A stretch of DNA of 64,000 nt from positions 124,001 to 188,000 of the forward strand of contig NZ_LGAA01000022.1 of the NCBI RefSeq assembly GCF_001294465.1, written 5' to 3'. The notes under the pieces were generated by a model, which saw only the letters and a list, made by a program, of their open reading frames with translations, did not search any database and was not told the DNA's origin. The translations under genes and the position numbers were made by a program. This document shows, piece after piece, positions 36,401-45,375 of the stretch. The number at the start of each line of letters is the position of its first letter. Position 1 is the first letter of the stretch. Source of the stretch: Moellerella wisconsensis ATCC 35017 (GTDB taxonomy: Bacteria > Pseudomonadota > Gammaproteobacteria > Enterobacterales > Enterobacteriaceae).

Positions 36401-37453
36401 ATGACTATCCCTGCAATGACTTTAACCATCCGCCGTCCTGACGATTGGCATGTACACTTTCGTGATGATGAGATGCTCAAAACAGTGGTTCCTTATACCA
36501 GTCAATTTTTTGGCAGAGCAATTGTGATGCCTAATTTGGCATCTCCCATCACCACAATTCAGGCAGCCAAAGAATACCGCGCACGTATTCTACAAGCCGT
36601 GCCTCAAGGTCAAAATTTTACGCCATTGATGACCTGTTACCTCACTGATAATACCGATCCACAGGAGCTAATTGACGGTTTCACGCAAGGCGTGTTTACG
36701 GCTTGCAAACTTTACCCAGCCAATGCCACCACTAATTCTACTCATGGTGTGTCTGATATTAAAAGGATTTATCCCGCACTAGCTGCGATGGAAAAAATAG
36801 GCATGCCACTCTTAGTGCACGGTGAAGTCACCGCAAGCCATATTGATATTTTTGATCGCGAAGCATTATTTATTGAACAGGTCATGGAACCCGTCAGAAA
36901 GCAGTTTCCACAGCTTAAAATTGTGTTTGAACATATCACGACTAAAGAAGCTGCGGAATATGTGCTGGCAGGAGATAAATATATTGCCGCTACATTAACG
37001 CCACAGCATCTGATGTTTAATCGTAACCATATGCTAGTAGGCGGAATTCGTCCTCATCTATTCTGCTTACCTATCCTTAAGCGTAATATCCATCAAGAAG
37101 CTTTACGTAATGCTGTTACCAGTGGTTGTGATCGATTTTTCTTAGGTACCGATACTGCACCTCATCTTAAACACCGTAAAGAGTCTTCTTGTGGTTGTGC
37201 TGGCGTTTTTAATGCACCTACAGCACTGGCTGCTTATGCGACTGTGTTCGAAGAAATGAATGCACTTAATCATTTTGAAGCATTCTGTTCACTCAATGGC
37301 CCTAAATTTTATAACCTTCCAATCAATGATGGTCGAGTTAAATTAGAAAAAAAATCCACCATTGCGGTAGAATCTATTCAATGCGGTGATGACCAACTGA
37401 TCCCGTTCCTGGCTGCCGAAGATATTCACTGGACAATCAGCAACGTAGAGTAA
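36401..37453 (+). CDS. pyrC: Dihydroorotase (PyrC)
   Basis: PyrC closes carbamoyl-aspartate to dihydroorotate in pyrimidine synthesis. The start at [20 protein letters not shown] follows GGAG and gives 350 residues; the frame is open 40 codons further upstream but that part is leader. Metal ligands are visible as His-Val-His near residue 17, the carbamylated Lys in [11 protein letters not shown], and His in LLVHGEV and FEHITT. It matches class II enterobacterial dihydroorotase. Confidence 0.97.
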   Translation: MTIPAMTLTIRRPDDWHVHFRDDEMLKTVVPYTSQFFGRAIVMPNLASPITTIQAAKEYRARILQAVPQGQNFTPLMTCYLTDNTDPQELIDGFTQGVFTACKLYPANATTNSTHGVSDIKRIYPALAAMEKIGMPLLVHGEVTASHIDIFDREALFIEQVMEPVRKQFPQLKIVFEHITTKEAAEYVLAGDKYIAATLTPQHLMFNRNHMLVGGIRPHLFCLPILKRNIHQEALRNAVTSGCDRFFLGTDTAPHLKHRKESSCGCAGVFNAPTALAAYATVFEEMNALNHFEAFCSLNGPKFYNLPINDGRVKLEKKSTIAVESIQCGDDQLIPFLAAEDIHWTISNVE

Positions 37454-37727
37454 TTATTTGACTGCCGGCGATCGATTTATCTATCGTCGGTAAACTCCTG
37501 TATTACCGTGTTCATTTCCGAACACTGTTTAATTTCCAGCTATTCTACTATCGCTTTTGCTCTCCTAATTTTACTGTCCTAATCTAGGGTTCCCCTTAAA
37601 AGATAAAATTTTTCTCTTTTCTATTATTGAAATCTCTCTATACTGGTATCACTTATTGTTATAAGTGCCTCGCTCTTAGTCAGTTCACGATATTAATAAT
37701 TATCACGTAGTATGATTAGGAGGTTTT

Positions 37728-37982
37728 ATGGATAGAAAAGATGATGTTATTCAAACTCATCCTGTTGTTGGTTGGGATATCAGTACCGTAGACACCTATA
37801 ATGCTATGATGTTACGTTTACACTATCTTTCAGGTCATACTGAAGCCGCAGAGAATGCGACTATTGATAAAACAATGTGGCTTACTACCGATGTAGCAAA
37901 ACAACTTATTCATATTTTGCAGGCTGGAATCGATAAGATAGAATCCAGTGAATATAATGAGTTAGATCATAAAAAGCACTAG
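37728..37982 (+). CDS. bssS: BssS family biofilm regulator
   Basis: The 84-residue product aligns with E. coli BssS (YceP): VIQTHPVVGWDISTVDTYNA at the start and MWLTTDVAKQLIHILQAGI near the end. BssS influences biofilm formation and indole-linked signalling in E. coli by an unknown mechanism. A strong AGGAGG site precedes it. In E. coli bssS is also close to pyrC, so the neighbourhood is conserved. Confidence 0.9.
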   Translation: MDRKDDVIQTHPVVGWDISTVDTYNAMMLRLHYLSGHTEAAENATIDKTMWLTTDVAKQLIHILQAGIDKIESSEYNELDHKKH

Positions 37983-37989
37983 CGAAAAT

Positions 37990-38018
37990 AATGGGTATTC
38001 AAGTGATGAATACCCATT
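37990..38018 (+). terminator. Perfect hairpin after bssS
   Basis: AATGGGTATTCA and TGAATACCCATT form a perfect 12-bp stem around AGTGA eight bases after the bssS stop. There is no clean T-run, so it is a weak terminator or an mRNA-stabilising end. Confidence 0.55.
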
Positions 38019-38264
38019 ACAATTAATTGCAATATAATTAATAACACTAGTTATATTCGTTCCCTCACTAAAAATCATTAAATTTACAGACTACCTTTTT
38101 CTGCTTAGCCAGATTAAATACTAAAACATCAATGAATTAATTGTATAGAATTAAATTAATTTAAAACACATAGAAATAATAAATCATATATTTGTCTTTA
38201 TTTAGTTGACAGTAATATCAAATTCCATTTATTGTAATCTCCATTAAAGGACAAGGATGTTCAA

Positions 38265-38858
38265 ATGAAGATATTAATCATTGATGAGTGTTATTACACA
38301 CGTCTTGGTATTACCGAATATTTATCAAAAAATGACTCTCTTAAATTTGTGAGCGTCAACAACATTACTGATGCAACGGCATATGTAGAGAATGACAATC
38401 CTACAATTATCTTGGTAAATTTAACTTATTATTGTCATCATTCAGATTTTTGCCCACGGTTGCAATCTTTATTTAAGGTGGCTCAAAATACGCGTTTTTA
38501 TATTTATATTGACGCCCCTTATCCTTTTACTGATAAACCAGTGTTATTAAAAGATAACTTTTTCTTAATGTCTAAAAATATTATTGAAAAAACGCTGGAT
38601 AAACTGATTTTTGATTCGTCTCAAATAGAACATATTACTCAGTTAACCCATGAGTTAAATTCATCAGTATTTAGTTATCAAGAACAGTGTATAATTAATA
38701 GCTGGATGAATGAGATCCCTAATCATGTTATTTCTAAACGATTAGGTATTAGTAATAGTACCGTTTATTCTCATAAAAGACATATCACAGCAAAAGTATT
38801 TGTTAAAAATAGAATCGAATTATTTTTTATTTATAATATATTTAAATATTTATATTAA
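38265..38858 (+). CDS. RcsA-like LuxR-family transcription regulator
   Basis: The 197-residue product has a degenerate receiver-like N-terminus and a LuxR-type HTH at about residues 140-185 (ISKRLGISNSTVYSHKRHIT). The start MKILIIDECYYTRLGITEYL resembles RcsA. The position expected for the phospho-acceptor Asp is Asn52 (ILVNLTYY), so it is probably not phosphorylated and may act with RcsB or another partner. It is monocistronic with its own terminator. RcsA regulates capsule and motility in E. coli; the role here is inference. Confidence 0.7.
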   Translation: MKILIIDECYYTRLGITEYLSKNDSLKFVSVNNITDATAYVENDNPTIILVNLTYYCHHSDFCPRLQSLFKVAQNTRFYIYIDAPYPFTDKPVLLKDNFFLMSKNIIEKTLDKLIFDSSQIEHITQLTHELNSSVFSYQEQCIINSWMNEIPNHVISKRLGISNSTVYSHKRHITAKVFVKNRIELFFIYNIFKYLY

Positions 38859-38889
38859 TAATAAATTTAACTATTAAGGTAAAAATAAG

Positions 38890-38926
38890 ACACCGTATTA
38901 AATCATAAAGTAATACGGTGTTTTTA
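38890..38926 (+). terminator. Terminator between the RcsA-like gene and trhO
   Basis: ACACCGTATTA and TAATACGGTGT form an 11-bp stem followed by TTTTTATT. It lies between two converging genes and is AT/T-rich on both sides, so it probably works in both directions. Confidence 0.85.
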
Positions 38927-38928
38927 TT

Positions 38929-39975
38929 CTATTTTTCTGGATTGATAAAACCTGCAGATAAACGATGGCGCGATTTATTAAAAATTTTATTACTAACTTC
39001 ACGCCCAGCACGACGGCTACGCTGCTCTTCTTCAGTCAGTTTAGATTCTTCTTGGCAAGCCACGCTACAGCAACCTTCATATTTTTCGGCACACGTTGGG
39101 CACTGAATAAATAATAAATGACAACCATCATTTTTACAATTGGTATGAGTGTCGCATTCGCTACCACATTGATGACAATGTGCTAAAACATCTTCGGTGA
39201 TCCGCTCCCCCATGCGATTATCAAAAACAAAGTTTTTGCCTTTAAAACGTAAAGGTAAACCTTGTTCTTTGGCTTTACGCGCATATTCGATAACGCCACC
39301 TTCGACATGATAAACATTATCAAAGCCGTTATGTAGCATATAAGCGCTGGCTTTTTCACAGCGAATACCGCCGGTACAATACATAACTATTTTTTTATCT
39401 TTTTGATCTCTCAGCATATCTACAGCCATCGGCAATTGCTCTCTAAAAGTATCCGATGGAACTTCCACTGCCTGCTCAAAATGTCCAACTTCATATTCGT
39501 AGTGATTACGCATATCAACAAATATTGCGTCCGGATCGTCTAACATCTGGTTAACTTGTTCAGCTTTCAGATATTGCCCTGTATTTGATGGATTAAAACT
39601 CTCATCCGTGATCCCGTCGGCAACCACGCGGTCACGAACTTTCATGCGTAATACCCAAAAAGATTTACCATCATCATCGAGTGCGATATTTAAACGCAAA
39701 TTATCTAGCTCCGGTGAGATGCTATAAATCAGTGCACGCAGTGCCTCAACCTTCGAGGAAGGCACACTTATTTGTGCATTAATTCCTTCTTTTGCAATAT
39801 ATACGCGACCAAAAACCTGTAACTCTAAAAACAGTTTATACAAACGATCACGAAACTCTTGTGGGTCAGCAATGGTAAAATATTTATAAAACGAAATCGT
39901 GGTCCGTGGCTCAGTCTCCGCCAACATTCTTTCTTTTAATACTTTATTTGAAACTTGATTATGTAACACTGGCAT
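38929..39975 (-). CDS. trhO: tRNA uridine(34) hydroxylase TrhO (YceA)
   Basis: TrhO performs O2-dependent 5-hydroxylation of U34 in a set of tRNAs. The 348-residue protein has an N-terminal YceA-type domain with [16 protein letters not shown]. The rhodanese domain has its catalytic Cys in [12 protein letters not shown] near residue 185. A Cys-rich, probably zinc-binding C-terminal segment ([11 protein letters not shown] and later Cys pairs) follows. The gene converges on the RcsA-like regulator. In E. coli the gene lies next to lpxL, conserved here at a distance of 8 kb. Confidence 0.95.
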   Translation of the reverse strand: MPVLHNQVSNKVLKERMLAETEPRTTISFYKYFTIADPQEFRDRLYKLFLELQVFGRVYIAKEGINAQISVPSSKVEALRALIYSISPELDNLRLNIALDDDGKSFWVLRMKVRDRVVADGITDESFNPSNTGQYLKAEQVNQMLDDPDAIFVDMRNHYEYEVGHFEQAVEVPSDTFREQLPMAVDMLRDQKDKKIVMYCTGGIRCEKASAYMLHNGFDNVYHVEGGVIEYARKAKEQGLPLRFKGKNFVFDNRMGERITEDVLAHCHQCGSECDTHTNCKNDGCHLLFIQCPTCAEKYEGCCSVACQEESKLTEEEQRSRRAGREVSNKIFNKSRHRLSAGFINPEK

Positions 39976-40159
39976 GGTGTTCTTAATTCCTTTGTAACTA
40001 GCTAATATTTATATGTTTAATATCAAGAATGTCCACGCAGTGTCCACTTTTGATGGTTATTGAATATTATGACCCAAAATTGTCAAACAAAAAACCATGC
40101 TAATTTAAAGGGTTTAAACCGCTAAATGAGCTATTAACCGATAAATCTTCGATCTAAAA

Positions 40160-40187
40160 AAGAAAAAAGGAGAATTTCTTCTCCTTT
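40160..40187 (-). terminator. Terminator of the ttrBCA operon
   Basis: Read leftward, AAAGGAGAA and TTCTCCTTT form a 9-bp stem with a 4-base loop, followed by TTTCTTTTTT. It lies 45 bases after the ttrA stop codon. Confidence 0.85.
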
Positions 40188-40231
40188 CATAATTACAAAT
40201 TAAATTTTTTATATAACGTTAAACACTATAT

Positions 40232-43200
40232 CTAACTAATTAACTCTATTTTTGCCGGTAATCCCTGCCGTACAGAAGCGCCAGAGACCCAATCTAACCA
40301 GGTATTAGTCACTTCACGCGTTGGATCAGCAAAACCAAGATCATTTAAATTGATGCCTGAAGCATTCGCTTTGTTCATCGCCATCGCTTGGCCATCCAGA
40401 TAATGTTGGCTGGCGCCCATTTCTTTGTGCCCATAGCCATGTTCAATCGCTAGCACGCCAGGCATTACGCCATCGAGTAAGCTAATTTGCGCTTCAACCG
40501 TTCCTCCCGGAGTTATGATTTTGACCCAATCACCGTGTTTTACTCCCATTTTCTCACCCTCTTTTGGATTTAAAGCCACTAAATTGGTCGGTTTAACATG
40601 GCGCAAACGTTCAATCATCGTTGTCGAGCTGCTCATAACATGAGATTTAAATGACATCAATTTGAGCGGCCACTCTTGAGGTAAATAAACCTGATCAATA
40701 TCGTCGCCATTTGATAAACGAGGAGGATAATAGGTTGGGCAACCACTGTAGCGCTCACCAGTGATGGCATGGCGATTAGCTGCGACTGTTGGATTCCAAA
40801 TTTGCAGCGATTTTTTCCACTGAGGACCCGTTGCATCGCCATCCCACGCTTTTTCATGCGGAGCAAATCGGCCCCCTCGGCTATAAATATACGCCACACG
40901 CAGCTGTTCATCCGGTTTTAAAATCTGAGTTATTGCTGGCATAATGCGGTCAACACCACTGATTAATACTTCTTGCTCAGTTAGCGGTGCGACCGGTTTT
41001 TCGCCCAACATAGCCATGTTAGCCGCAATGCGTAAATAGTAGTCTTCTGCGGTATTTAACGGGTATTTATTCCCTTCGGTATCTTCAATCGCATTATCAC
41101 CAAAGCCCGGTAAATCCAGCTGCTTAGCCACTGCAATACAAAATGATTCCATCGAAACAGGCTGGCCATCTGCCGTTTTTACCGTACGAGATCCCACCAC
41201 CGGCCAACGGGCAGTACTGGCTTTTACTTGAACTCCCGCCCATGGCGCACTAAACCCCCAACTTTCAAAGTTATGGGTATCAGGAACAATATAATCAGCC
41301 AATGCCGTAGTTTCGTTCATGAAGGCATCAATGCCAATAATCAACGGCAAATGCTGGGGATCTTTCAGCTTTTCTTCCATGACCTGACGAATACCCGCAA
41401 TACCATATAGCGGATTGGTCATATTCGTGATCCATGCCTTCAATGGGTACGGATACCCAGCTAAAGCAGAACCCAGTTGTTCGGTCAATTGACCTTTAGC
41501 GAAAGGATACCACGGTGCTTTAGCTGGATAAGGCGATTGCCCTGCGGCGACTCGCGTCTGATATTCCTCTGATTTTTCATACACTTCATTACTGCGTGAA
41601 AGCACCATACCTTTTGGTTTTATTTTGCCCGCAAAACTGTCCATTTTATAGCATGGGCCATCGGTCGCACCATTGAATTTACCGCCACCAACAGACACAC
41701 CGCCTTTAAGATTTAAGTTACCAATCAATGCGTTAAGCATTACTACTGACCATGCAGTATAAAAGCCGTTGCCGCCCATCATACCGCCATGAGAGATAAC
41801 TGCGGCTTTACGCTGATAAGAAGTTAGTGCTTTACCTAATGATTCAATAGTGGTGACAGGTACCTGACAACGCTGGCTATATTGCTCCAGTGTCATACGT
41901 TGTGCTGATTCTTTTAAGCATTGGAAGCTGGATTTCACGGTAACTTCACTGCCATCGTGCAATCTAATATTACGCGTGACAAACAAAGCGGCTTGCTCAA
42001 CCTGATCAGCCGGTTTTAACTCGCCATTAAGGGTTTCGACTAACCATGCGTTTTCATCATCGCCTTCACCACTAAGATGCGAAGCTAATAATAATTGCCC
42101 TGCTAAGGGGTGTTGATCATCGGTTATGACTAAATGAGTCGCGTTAGTCCAACTTTTTTCACCGACCGCGAGCATTGATTTTTCACTTGGCACCGATAAA
42201 TAACTGGCGTTATAGCGTTCATTTTCAATGATCCAACGGATCATACCCATCACTAATGCCGCATCAGTTCCCGGCTGGACCGGTACCCAGTGCCCATGAT
42301 CATTGGCTAAAGTAGTGGTTAATGGCAGTGCTGGCGCCACCACCACATAATTAAATGAATCGCGCAAACGTGCATTAGCTAATTGGCGGCCCTGTCGCTT
42401 AAACGGATTGCCGGATTGCGCTGGAGAGGTTCCTAAAAATAGTGCGAAACGGACATGATCCCAATCTGGCTTAACGTGGGCATTTTTATCCAAATCATTC
42501 ATCAATGCCCCGGAGCCGGCGCGGTAGGCTAATCCGCAATATGATCCATGCGCGCCAAAGTTTTTACTACCAAAACTATTTTGAGCAAAGCGACGAATAA
42601 AGGTATCACGACCATCATCACCGGCATTGGTAACTAACAACTGATTAGCTTTAGGTCCCAATTTGGGCTGATTAGGGTCAATCGGCGTATTGAGGTCACG
42701 AATTGCACGTAAGCCATCAATATGGCCTTCACCGAATAAGTTCCCGCCTTCAACCACTTCAGTGATCAACTGTTCAAAACTAATCCGTTGCCACTGACCT
42801 TCGCCACGTTTACCGACCCGTTTCATCGGCTCAAGAATACGTTGCGGGCTAGTTAGCCCTTCCATTAACGTTGCCCCACGCGCACAAGCGGTTGAGCGAC
42901 TTTCTAGTCCACTTTCACCGGACATTTTATTAAATGCGGTTTCTAATGGCATGTTATAAGCAAAATGCTGATCTTGAGATAATGGATGATACGGATTGCC
43001 GGCAATTCGAATAACATCGTTGGTTTCACGATCAATACGCGCTCGGATACCACATTGCGTCCAGCAGCCAAAACATTGTGTCATGGCAACCACTTGCTGT
43101 GGATTGGGTTGCCAACCGCTAATGCCCGTCGCCCTCCCTTCTGGGATCAACGAGTTACCATTAATTCTGTCCAGTGTGACTTTACCCGATGTTCCATTGA

Positions 43201-43312
43201 CTAAGCCATCGACCGCGCGTTTTGCGACATCGCGATAACTCACGCCGAAGGCGGCCAATCCCCCGAGAACTAATCCGCCTTTCAGCCATTGACGTCTTGT
43301 AGTTTTAGCCAT
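40232..43312 (-). CDS. ttrA: Tetrathionate reductase catalytic subunit TtrA
   Basis: TtrA is the molybdopterin subunit that reduces tetrathionate to thiosulfate in the periplasm. The start at MAKTTRRQWLKGGLVLGG gives 1026 residues with a twin-arginine signal. A [4Fe-4S] motif CFGCWTQCGIR near residue 80 and molybdopterin-binding motifs of the DMSO reductase family follow. It overlaps ttrC by eight bases and ends the leftward ttrBCA operon, matching the Salmonella order. Confidence 0.96.
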   Translation of the reverse strand: MAKTTRRQWLKGGLVLGGLAAFGVSYRDVAKRAVDGLVNGTSGKVTLDRINGNSLIPEGRATGISGWQPNPQQVVAMTQCFGCWTQCGIRARIDRETNDVIRIAGNPYHPLSQDQHFAYNMPLETAFNKMSGESGLESRSTACARGATLMEGLTSPQRILEPMKRVGKRGEGQWQRISFEQLITEVVEGGNLFGEGHIDGLRAIRDLNTPIDPNQPKLGPKANQLLVTNAGDDGRDTFIRRFAQNSFGSKNFGAHGSYCGLAYRAGSGALMNDLDKNAHVKPDWDHVRFALFLGTSPAQSGNPFKRQGRQLANARLRDSFNYVVVAPALPLTTTLANDHGHWVPVQPGTDAALVMGMIRWIIENERYNASYLSVPSEKSMLAVGEKSWTNATHLVITDDQHPLAGQLLLASHLSGEGDDENAWLVETLNGELKPADQVEQAALFVTRNIRLHDGSEVTVKSSFQCLKESAQRMTLEQYSQRCQVPVTTIESLGKALTSYQRKAAVISHGGMMGGNGFYTAWSVVMLNALIGNLNLKGGVSVGGGKFNGATDGPCYKMDSFAGKIKPKGMVLSRSNEVYEKSEEYQTRVAAGQSPYPAKAPWYPFAKGQLTEQLGSALAGYPYPLKAWITNMTNPLYGIAGIRQVMEEKLKDPQHLPLIIGIDAFMNETTALADYIVPDTHNFESWGFSAPWAGVQVKASTARWPVVGSRTVKTADGQPVSMESFCIAVAKQLDLPGFGDNAIEDTEGNKYPLNTAEDYYLRIAANMAMLGEKPVAPLTEQEVLISGVDRIMPAITQILKPDEQLRVAYIYSRGGRFAPHEKAWDGDATGPQWKKSLQIWNPTVAANRHAITGERYSGCPTYYPPRLSNGDDIDQVYLPQEWPLKLMSFKSHVMSSSTTMIERLRHVKPTNLVALNPKEGEKMGVKHGDWVKIITPGGTVEAQISLLDGVMPGVLAIEHGYGHKEMGASQHYLDGQAMAMNKANASGINLNDLGFADPTREVTNTWLDWVSGASVRQGLPAKIELIS

Positions 43313-44333
43313 GTTGCACTCTCCTAACACACCAGCGAATACCTTCACGAAAAATAATAATTAACGCTATCCATAGACAGAACGTACCGATAAGCCCCTG
43401 TAAACCATCAGTTCCTAACGGGAACACATAGGGATTATAGAGAATATTATTTTTAGGTACGGCTTGGACTTCCATTAAGAAGACCCAACGTAATGACCAG
43501 GTTAATGCCATAGAAACTAAGGCTAATACGGTGATATAAACCACCGAGCGGGTTTTGCTCATGTTGCTAATCGACATAATTAATGCCATCAGCCACAGTG
43601 CACTCATCCCGATTAACATCCACCAGCCTGGGCTAGCAAATTGCAGCTGCTCACGAATAGCAATACCGGAAATCGTATCGCCCGCTACCCATAAAGCAAA
43701 ACTGACTGCCAGTAATAGCAAGGTCACAGTTTGCCAACGCGCTAATAAGTTCTGATATTGAGGCTCACGGCGAGCGCCTAAGCTAATCAGTGCTGGGAGC
43801 GCTTGCATCGCACTAAGCAACATTAATACTGGTACCCACCAACTAAACCAAATCGGCCTAGCGCGAATAACTGAGGCTTCACGCCCGGTATACAGTAATA
43901 AACCAATAGCTGATAATGCCGCCAATAATGCTATCCATCGTGTGGCTTTAAATTCTTTATGCCACACCTGTTTTACCACCAGTGCCACAAAATACAGGCC
44001 GAGAAAGGTGGTAAACATCGGCAGTAACACCGAACCCCATGCCATCCATGACCATGGCGTCGGATACGCATAAAAATGCCAAACACGTGCGGTTTGATGC
44101 AAGTCAGCGGTCAAGGCTAAAGGGGCAGTTATCCCCATCGTGATAGCAATAAAAACCGCTATCATTTCTAAGCGCTGATTCTGTGATTGCCCCATCCAAT
44201 GCTGCCAACAGGCATACAACACCGCACACGCAGAAATACCAATAAAGAAGAAATATTGCACCGCCCACGGTAACCAAAAGAACTCCTGCGGCTGTGCCAT
44301 AATTTCAGCGATGGTTGTGACTTGTGAGTTCAT
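43305..44333 (-). CDS. ttrC: Tetrathionate reductase membrane subunit TtrC
   Basis: TtrC is the NrfD-like quinol-oxidising membrane anchor. The start at MNSQVTTIAEIMAQPQEFFW, overlapping the ttrB stop by one base, gives 342 residues. About nine hydrophobic segments span the protein, including WLPWAVQYFFFIGISACAVL near the start. Tight overlap with both neighbours indicates coupled translation. Confidence 0.95.
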   Translation of the reverse strand: MNSQVTTIAEIMAQPQEFFWLPWAVQYFFFIGISACAVLYACWQHWMGQSQNQRLEMIAVFIAITMGITAPLALTADLHQTARVWHFYAYPTPWSWMAWGSVLLPMFTTFLGLYFVALVVKQVWHKEFKATRWIALLAALSAIGLLLYTGREASVIRARPIWFSWWVPVLMLLSAMQALPALISLGARREPQYQNLLARWQTVTLLLLAVSFALWVAGDTISGIAIREQLQFASPGWWMLIGMSALWLMALIMSISNMSKTRSVVYITVLALVSMALTWSLRWVFLMEVQAVPKNNILYNPYVFPLGTDGLQGLIGTFCLWIALIIIFREGIRWCVRRVQHG

Positions 44334-45070
44334 CAAAATACCTCCTGCCATAACTCGGGCTGGCCTTTGCCCACCAGTGGCTGTACAAATGCATCATCTA
44401 ATCCGAGATAGAAAACCTGCGGTAATGTGCCTTGTTCAGGTTTTAATACTTTAATTTCAGACTCATGCTGTTTTAGCATTTGGCGTAATGTACTGTTTGG
44501 ATCTTTTAAATCGCCGATAATTCGCGCGCCACCAACACAAGATTCAACACACGCAGGTAACAATCCAACGTCTAATCGGTGAGCGCAAAAAGTACATTTA
44601 TCAGCGGTTTGCGTAGAATGGTTAATAAATCGTGCATCGTATGGGCAAGCTTGAACGCAATAAGCGCAACCAACACAGCGTTCATTATCGATCACCACAA
44701 TGCCATCTTCACGCTGGAAAGTAGCTTGTACAGGGCAAACAGGAACACAAGGTGGGTTGTCACAATGGTTGCACAAGCGCGGTAATAATACGTTAGTGAT
44801 CCCCTGTTGACCGCTCACTGATACTTGATATTGATTCACCGATGTTCTGAATTGCCCTTGCGAGGATTGGTTTTCCACCGAACAACTCACCGTACATGAC
44901 TGACAACCGACACATCGACGCAAATCGATTAACATGCCGTAACGTCGGTCTGGGGAACCTTCTCGTCGAGTTGGGGAGAAATTAATTCCCGCCTCTGCAA
45001 TCGGAACTAATGATGCTCCTGCGGTTAATGCGCCGAGCTGTTGTAGAAATTTACGTTTACTCAGATCCAT
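44333..45070 (-). CDS. ttrB: Tetrathionate reductase iron-sulfur subunit TtrB
   Basis: TtrB carries four [4Fe-4S] clusters that pass electrons from TtrC to TtrA. The 245-residue protein has the cysteine groups CVGCQSCTVSC, CNHCDNPPCVPVCP, CVGCAYCVQACP and CTFC. The signal peptide reads SKRKFLQQLG, with Lys-Arg in place of the twin Arg. The same exception is known for Salmonella TtrB, which is still exported by Tat. It is the first gene of the operon. Confidence 0.96.
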   Translation of the reverse strand: MDLSKRKFLQQLGALTAGASLVPIAEAGINFSPTRREGSPDRRYGMLIDLRRCVGCQSCTVSCSVENQSSQGQFRTSVNQYQVSVSGQQGITNVLLPRLCNHCDNPPCVPVCPVQATFQREDGIVVIDNERCVGCAYCVQACPYDARFINHSTQTADKCTFCAHRLDVGLLPACVESCVGGARIIGDLKDPNSTLRQMLKQHESEIKVLKPEQGTLPQVFYLGLDDAFVQPLVGKGQPELWQEVF

Positions 45071-45375
45071 ATTTGGCTCCAGTATTACACTGCTAATACA
45101 AAATATTTAATTAAGAATTTGATGGTTAAGGCCATCTTCTGCGGCCTTTCGATCACTCATATACTGATACGGTCGATAACGCTGTTATTTTCATTTTTGT
45201 TTAAATTCGGTATGTTATCGTTACTCCGTTCCCCGATGAGCTCAGGTTGTATTAACTGCACCAGAGGCCGAATGGGAATAGCTTCATTGTATGAAACCGA
45301 TACTTGCTCTCCCTATTGTGGTTTACCACATACCCGAACTAGACTTGATCTAAAACAAGTAATAACTCAAATATG
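45071..45375. promoter_or_regulatory. Divergent ttrB/ttrS control region
   Basis: About 300 bases hold both promoters. An FNR-like dyad lies near ttrS (listed separately). Also visible are a GTGGT-TT-ACCAC inverted repeat at 45318-45329 and a CGATAAC/GTTATCG pair near 45172-45215, either of which could bind TtrR. An 85-codon open frame crosses the region but has no recognisable product. Confidence 0.6.
45343..45360. promoter_or_regulatory. FNR-like dyad upstream of ttrS
   Basis: ACTTGATCTAAAACAAGT contains TTGAT-N4-AACAA, nine of ten positions of the FNR site TTGAT-N4-ATCAA, with matching flanks (ACTTG...CAAGT). Its centre is about 24 bases before the ttrS start codon, unusually close. In Salmonella ttr expression needs FNR under anaerobic conditions. 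Confidence 0.6.

Noticed and set aside
37464..37489. CCGGCGAT/ATCGTCGG stem after pyrC considered as a terminator
   Set aside because: It has no T-run on either side and includes a mismatch; the support is too weak.
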